A stretch of 64,000 bases of DNA, from contig NZ_LT669941.1 of assembly GCF_900128505.1 (NCBI RefSeq), forward strand, positions 669,526-733,525, in the 5' to 3' direction. This document shows, in pieces, positions 60,530-64,000 of this stretch. A program made the position numbers and the translations under genes. How positions within the stretch are numbered: the stretch's first letter is position 1; each line of letters starts with the position of its first letter. The notes beneath the pieces were generated by a model. It was given only the letters and a program-made list of their open reading frames with translations. It did not search any database and had not been told where the DNA came from. Origin of the DNA: Parabacteroides timonensis. GTDB taxonomy: Bacteria > Bacteroidota > Bacteroidia > Bacteroidales > Tannerellaceae.

Positions 60530-60982
60530 TTATTCTTCTACCTGTACTTTTACAATCACTTTACGGATACTTCCTTCACCGATGCCGGGTGCATGACCGT
60601 CTTCAGGAAAATAAACGGCAAACTGTCCGGGATAGATTTTTGTATAGGCTGTGGGACGGTCTACATAAAAAGCAATATCTTTCTCTTCATCATAAGGAAT
60701 AGAAACTTCCTGCAATTCGCAACCGGGTTTCCATCCGATCTTTTCTACTCCTAATAAAGGAAGCTGTATATCGATATACTTTTTATGTGTTTCGATAGCA
60801 GCCTCTTTTTTGTCTTTACCGAACAGGGTTACAATGCTCACGAACAAACGTGTTCCATCCAGTTCATACTTTCCGTCTTCTATCTTCGAGAAATCCGTAG
60901 CTTTTATGTAATCGAATGCTTTTTTGAATAAGGGGTGCAAGCGTTCTACCTTTTCTGTGTTGTTTAAGGATTCAAGTATCAT
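60530..60982 (-). CDS. YhcH/YjgK/YiaL family protein (DUF386)
   Basis: 150 residues, single cupin-like domain. Seen: GKYELDGTRLFVSIVTLFGKDKKEAAIETHKKYIDIQLPLLGVEKIGW and YPGQFAVYFPEDGHAPGIG, where His and Glu/Asp residues probably bind a metal. The family includes the EbgC/YhcH proteins, linked to sialic-acid and other sugar-acid catabolism, but the exact reaction is unsettled. Cytoplasmic. It converges on the activase gene and stands divergent to copA. No operon partner. Confidence 0.88.
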   Translation of the reverse strand: MILESLNNTEKVERLHPLFKKAFDYIKATDFSKIEDGKYELDGTRLFVSIVTLFGKDKKEAAIETHKKYIDIQLPLLGVEKIGWKPGCELQEVSIPYDEEKDIAFYVDRPTAYTKIYPGQFAVYFPEDGHAPGIGEGSIRKVIVKVQVEE

Positions 60983-61121
60983 ACGTATTCGTTTTTTAAT
61001 TCATTCGTTAATTATGTTTGACAAAGATCGTATATCCGAATGTTAAATAATAGGACAAATATACCAAATAAATCTATTTATTTAGTACATATCTTAAAGG
61101 GCAGATTTGAAAATCCGCAAC

Positions 61122-61151
61122 TTTGTTGCAACTGTTTTATTCGTATCTTTG
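61122..61151 (+). promoter_or_regulatory. Promoter of copA
   Basis: TTTG (61122-61125), 18 bp, TATCTTTG (61144-61151). The start codon is 36 bp downstream. No copper-operator motif was recognised. Confidence 0.6.
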
Positions 61152-61186
61152 TTCTTCTTTTAAGAGGTAGAATTAAAACATAAGAT

Positions 61187-63400
61187 ATGATGAAAGAGAT
61201 AGAAAATAAGGTCTTACCTGTACTTGAGATGAGTTGTGCGGTTTGTGCCAACAATGTGGAGAGTACCGTCGGAGCACTAAGCGGAGTAGAAGAAGCAACT
61301 GTCAATTTCGCGGCTAATACCTTGTCTGTTAGGTTTCGTCCATCCGTTATCACTTTACAACAGATACAAGAAGCTGTACAGGCTGCCGGATACGATTTAA
61401 TTATTGAATCGGAAGATCCGCTGGCCGAGCAGGAGGAAATGTCGCGCAAGCATTATAAAAAACTGAAGCGTAATACAATAGGTGCATGGATCTTATCTGT
61501 TCCTTTGGCTTTATTGGGAATGGTATTTATGCATCTGCCGTATGCCAATTGGATTATGATGGTGCTGGCATTGGCCATTATGTTGCTGTTCGGGCGATCG
61601 TTTTATGTGAGCGGTGCACGCCATGCTATCCAGGGGAAAGCCAATATGGATACGTTGGTTGCGCTCAGTACATCTATTGCTTTTATATTTAGTTTCTTCA
61701 ATACCGTATATCCTCAGTTCTGGTATGAACGGGGATTGGAACCGCATGTTTACTATGAGGCTTCCGGTGTGATCATAGCATTCGTCCTGTTAGGGAAACT
61801 GATGGAGGAACGGGCCAAGAACAGTACTTCTTCGGCCATTAAAGGATTGATGGGGCTGCAACCTAAAACGGCTCGCCGGATTATAGACGGAAAAGAGGAA
61901 GAAGTTCCCATCTCTTCCTTACAGAGAGGGAATGTATTGAGTGTGCGTCCCGGCGAAAAGATTCCGGTGGACGGACTCTTGCTGCAAGGTTCATCTTCTG
62001 TGGATGAAAGTATGCTGAGCGGTGAACCGATCCCGGTAGAGAAATCCGCCGGCGACCGCGTACTGGCCGGAACGATCAATCAGAAAGGTGCTTTTACGAT
62101 GGAAGCTACCGGTGTAGGGAATGATACCATCCTGGCACAAATTGTGCAAATGGTGCAGGCGGCTCAGGGAAGTAAAGCCCCGGTGCAGCGTATAGTTGAC
62201 AAAATAAGTGGTATATTTGTTCCGGTCGTCGTACTCCTTTCCGTTATCACGTTCGTGTGTTGGATGGTGATCGGCGGCAGCAGTTATTTCTCTTATGCAC
62301 TTCTTTCGGCTGTCTCTGTCTTGGTAATTGCCTGTCCGTGTGCTTTAGGTCTGGCAACGCCTACCGCTTTGATGGTGGGAATGGGCAAAGGGGCTGAAAG
62401 ACATATCCTGATAAAGGATGCGTTCGCTTTGGAGAATCTCTGCAAGGTGGATACAGTCGTGTTGGATAAGACCGGAACATTGACAGAGGGAGTTCCTGTT
62501 GTGACGGAATCCTGTTGGCTGACAGAATCAAATGTTTGTTATCTGAATACCTTGTATACGGCGGAATTAAAGTCGGAACATCCATTGGCTTCTGCTATTA
62601 TCCGCTGGCTGGAAGATTCAGGGGCTTCCACTTGTGAAGCCGAAGGTTTTGAAAGTCTTACAGGCCGCGGTATCCGTATGGAAGTCGAAGGCATTACATA
62701 TTGGGTGGGAAGCCAGGGATTACTCGAAATGTTCGGGGCCGAAATCCCTGAAAAGACAATGGAGCAGATTCTTCACTGGCAGGAAGATGGCCAGAGTGTT
62801 GTTTATTACGGAAAAGGGAATGAACTGCTGGCTGCATTAGCTATATCCGACCGTATTAAACCGACTTCGGCTGCTGCTGTAAAGGAACTGACTGCAATGG
62901 GTATCGAAGTTCATCTGTTGACCGGGGACGGGATAAAAACAGCAGATAGAGTCGCTCATTCTTTAGGTATAAAATATTTCAAGGCAGAAGTGATGCCGAA
63001 CGACAAGGAAGAGTATATACTGTCTCTCCAGAAGTTAGGAAAGAAAGTGGCGATGGTCGGAGACGGCATTAACGACTCGCAGGCGCTGGCTCGTGCCGAT
63101 GTGAGTATCGCGATGGGAAAAGGAACGGATATAGCTATGGATGTAGCTATGATCACATTGATCACATCCGATTTGTTACTGTTGCCCGAAGCGATTAAGT
63201 TATCCAGAAGAACTGTGCGCCTGATCCATCAGAATCTGTTTTGGGCATTCATATATAACCTGATCGGTATTCCGTTGGCAGCCGGTGTCTTGTTCCCGAT
63301 AAACGGATTGTTGTTAAACCCGATGCTGGCAAGTGCTGCAATGGCTTTCAGCTCCGTGTCTGTCGTTCTTAACAGTTTGAGATTAAAATTTATGAAGTAA
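61187..63400 (+). CDS. copA: Copper-exporting P1B-type ATPase
   Basis: 737 residues. It pumps Cu(I) out of the cytoplasm. Order: one HMA domain (C17-x-x-C20 in MSCAVCANNVE), eight membrane helices, actuator TGE-type loop (DESMLSGEPIPVEKS), the ion-binding CPCALG in the sixth helix, phosphorylation site DKTGTLTEG, ATP-binding hinge GDGINDSQALARADVSIAMG and the C-terminal NLIGIPLAAGVLFP...MLASAAMAFSSVSVVLNSLRL. Start at the first of two ATGs after the promoter. A CopZ-like gene follows after 20 bases. No regulator is adjacent. Confidence 0.94.
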   Translation: MMKEIENKVLPVLEMSCAVCANNVESTVGALSGVEEATVNFAANTLSVRFRPSVITLQQIQEAVQAAGYDLIIESEDPLAEQEEMSRKHYKKLKRNTIGAWILSVPLALLGMVFMHLPYANWIMMVLALAIMLLFGRSFYVSGARHAIQGKANMDTLVALSTSIAFIFSFFNTVYPQFWYERGLEPHVYYEASGVIIAFVLLGKLMEERAKNSTSSAIKGLMGLQPKTARRIIDGKEEEVPISSLQRGNVLSVRPGEKIPVDGLLLQGSSSVDESMLSGEPIPVEKSAGDRVLAGTINQKGAFTMEATGVGNDTILAQIVQMVQAAQGSKAPVQRIVDKISGIFVPVVVLLSVITFVCWMVIGGSSYFSYALLSAVSVLVIACPCALGLATPTALMVGMGKGAERHILIKDAFALENLCKVDTVVLDKTGTLTEGVPVVTESCWLTESNVCYLNTLYTAELKSEHPLASAIIRWLEDSGASTCEAEGFESLTGRGIRMEVEGITYWVGSQGLLEMFGAEIPEKTMEQILHWQEDGQSVVYYGKGNELLAALAISDRIKPTSAAAVKELTAMGIEVHLLTGDGIKTADRVAHSLGIKYFKAEVMPNDKEEYILSLQKLGKKVAMVGDGINDSQALARADVSIAMGKGTDIAMDVAMITLITSDLLLLPEAIKLSRRTVRLIHQNLFWAFIYNLIGIPLAAGVLFPINGLLLNPMLASAAMAFSSVSVVLNSLRLKFMK

Positions 63401-63420
63401 TATTATAAACATATTGAATT

Positions 63421-63627
63421 ATGGCAACAATGAAATTTAAAACAAATGCAAAATGTGGTGGCTGTGTGGCTGCCATCGGTGCGAAACTGAATAAGTTGGT
63501 AAAGGAAGATGAATGGTCTATCGACCTGAAATCACCGGAGAAGGTATTGGAGGTAACAGCTAATGTTTCGGCCGATGCTGTTATTACTGCGGTAACGGAA
63601 GCCGGCTTCAAGGCAGAGCAATTGTAA
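63421..63627 (+). CDS. Heavy-metal-associated (CopZ-like) chaperone
   Basis: 68 residues, one HMA ferredoxin-like fold. The binding loop is KCGGCVAAI (C12-x-x-C15), not the usual MxCxxC (Thr-Asn-Ala precede). It probably carries Cu(I) to the ATPase upstream, whose own CxxC is CAVC. Translation is likely coupled to copA, which ends 20 bases before. It could handle another soft metal. Confidence 0.88.
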   Translation: MATMKFKTNAKCGGCVAAIGAKLNKLVKEDEWSIDLKSPEKVLEVTANVSADAVITAVTEAGFKAEQL

Positions 63628-63634
63628 GCCAGAG

Positions 63635-64000
63635 ATGGTCAAGGCCCAACAAAGACAAACTTATGGTGAAGAAGTAGCCAATGTGCTGACTCATGGGGCG
63701 GGGATGATTTTCGGAATAGTGGCTATCATTGTGTTATTGGTGGCTTCTATCCGGAATGGAAATCCCTGGGTCGTGGGTAGTTCGTTAGTTTATGCGTTGA
63801 GCATGACATCTTCTTACGTTACTTCAACCTTTTACCATGCATCTGCCAATGCACGTAGTAAAAGGTTGCTTCGTCGTTTTGACCATAGTGCTATTTATCT
63901 GCATATAGCAGGAACTTATACACCTTTTACCCTGATTGCTCTTCGCAACGAAGGCTATTGGGGATGGTTGTTATTTTCCATTGTCTGGATTGCAGCAGTC
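63635..64000 (+). CDS. Hemolysin III/PAQR-type membrane protein, N-terminal part (3' end outside window)
   Basis: 122 residues before the window ends; the frame stays open. Start ATG 63635, 7 bases after the previous stop. Seen: the first amphipathic part YGEEVANVLTHGAGMIFGIVA, then STFYHASANARSKRLLRRFDHSAIYLHIAGTYTPF with the conserved S-x3-H (TFYHA), D-H-x3-Y and TYTP motifs of YqfA/hemolysin III proteins. Membrane protein with about seven helices if complete; the function is unclear and the hemolysin name is misleading. It may belong to the same operon as copA. Confidence 0.87.
   Translation, partial: MVKAQQRQTYGEEVANVLTHGAGMIFGIVAIIVLLVASIRNGNPWVVGSSLVYALSMTSSYVTSTFYHASANARSKRLLRRFDHSAIYLHIAGTYTPFTLIALRNEGYWGWLLFSIVWIAAV

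Noticed and set aside
60428..60754. Plus-strand frame after the activase gene
   Set aside because: It overlaps the YhcH gene on the other strand, and its residues show no domain; YhcH motifs are unmistakable.

Overview
The window reads as a chromosomal segment of a gut Bacteroidales, most likely Parabacteroides or a close relative. Evidence seen directly: many genes are preceded by the Bacteroidota -7 box TAnnTTTG; several families are typical of this order (DUF4469/HU-like, DUF6913, DUF4272, PCMD-like, YhcH); surface proteins carry C-terminal regions resembling type IX secretion (T9SS) sorting domains, which argues against Bacteroides proper and fits Parabacteroides, Tannerella or Porphyromonas. 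The genus call is inference. I see no tRNA, rRNA, CRISPR array, insertion sequence, integrase or prophage gene.

Layout. 1-2.6 kb: the end of a TolC-like efflux protein, a GNAT acetyltransferase and a soluble receiver/histidine kinase hybrid. 2.7-22.2 kb: a large exopolysaccharide locus. A long minus-strand run begins at 22152 with a lone receiver protein, followed by a phosphoglycosyltransferase with a receiver-like N-terminus, a half-size TolC protein, a Wzc-like co-polymerase, a Wzy-type polymerase/ligase, five glycosyltransferase or acetyltransferase genes, a membrane acyltransferase and a parallel beta-helix lipoprotein. A plus-strand run (4033-8442) adds a second copy of one glycosyltransferase, an asparagine-synthetase-like protein without its glutaminase cysteine, and a Wzx flippase. 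22.3-31.5 kb: glycoside hydrolases (GH51, GH20), glyA, a frameshifted methyltransferase remnant, a Gfo/Idh/MocA oxidoreductase and a DUF4272 protein. 31.8-44.1 kb: a Tat-dependent DUF362 lipoprotein, then a sulfonation module (cysQ; SLC13 permease, cysC, cysD, cysN, sulfotransferase, secreted PCMD-like protein), then ligA, a DUF6913 gene and dapA. 44.2-53.3 kb: a surface-protein region with a DUF4469 protein, a leucine-rich dockerin protein and a cohesin-like/B-repeat protein, preceded by a perfect 20-bp inverted repeat enclosing a promoter that points away from the genes. 53.4-64 kb: an acyl-CoA synthetase and sulfatase, trans-4-hydroxy-L-proline dehydratase with its activase, YhcH, and copper export (copA, a CopZ-like chaperone) followed by a truncated hemolysin III/PAQR gene.

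How the parts work together. The exopolysaccharide genes make up a nearly complete Wzx/Wzy-type pathway (initiation, assembly, modification, flipping, polymerisation, export), with unusual regulatory-looking and export parts. The cys genes lack sulfite-forming reductases, so they look built to make PAPS for the adjacent sulfotransferase, with CysQ clearing PAP. The hydroxyproline enzyme and its activase form a complete anaerobic dehydration pair.

The most interesting signals are: (1) a candidate phase-variable invertible promoter at 44601-44758 upstream of a dockerin/cohesin surface pair; (2) a set of intergenic palindromic repeat clusters, most with their own sequence word and several in a four-unit layout with 21-23 bp period; (3) a receiver-like domain fused to the enzyme that starts polysaccharide synthesis, next to a lone receiver protein; (4) the sulfonation operon with its unexplained secreted partner.
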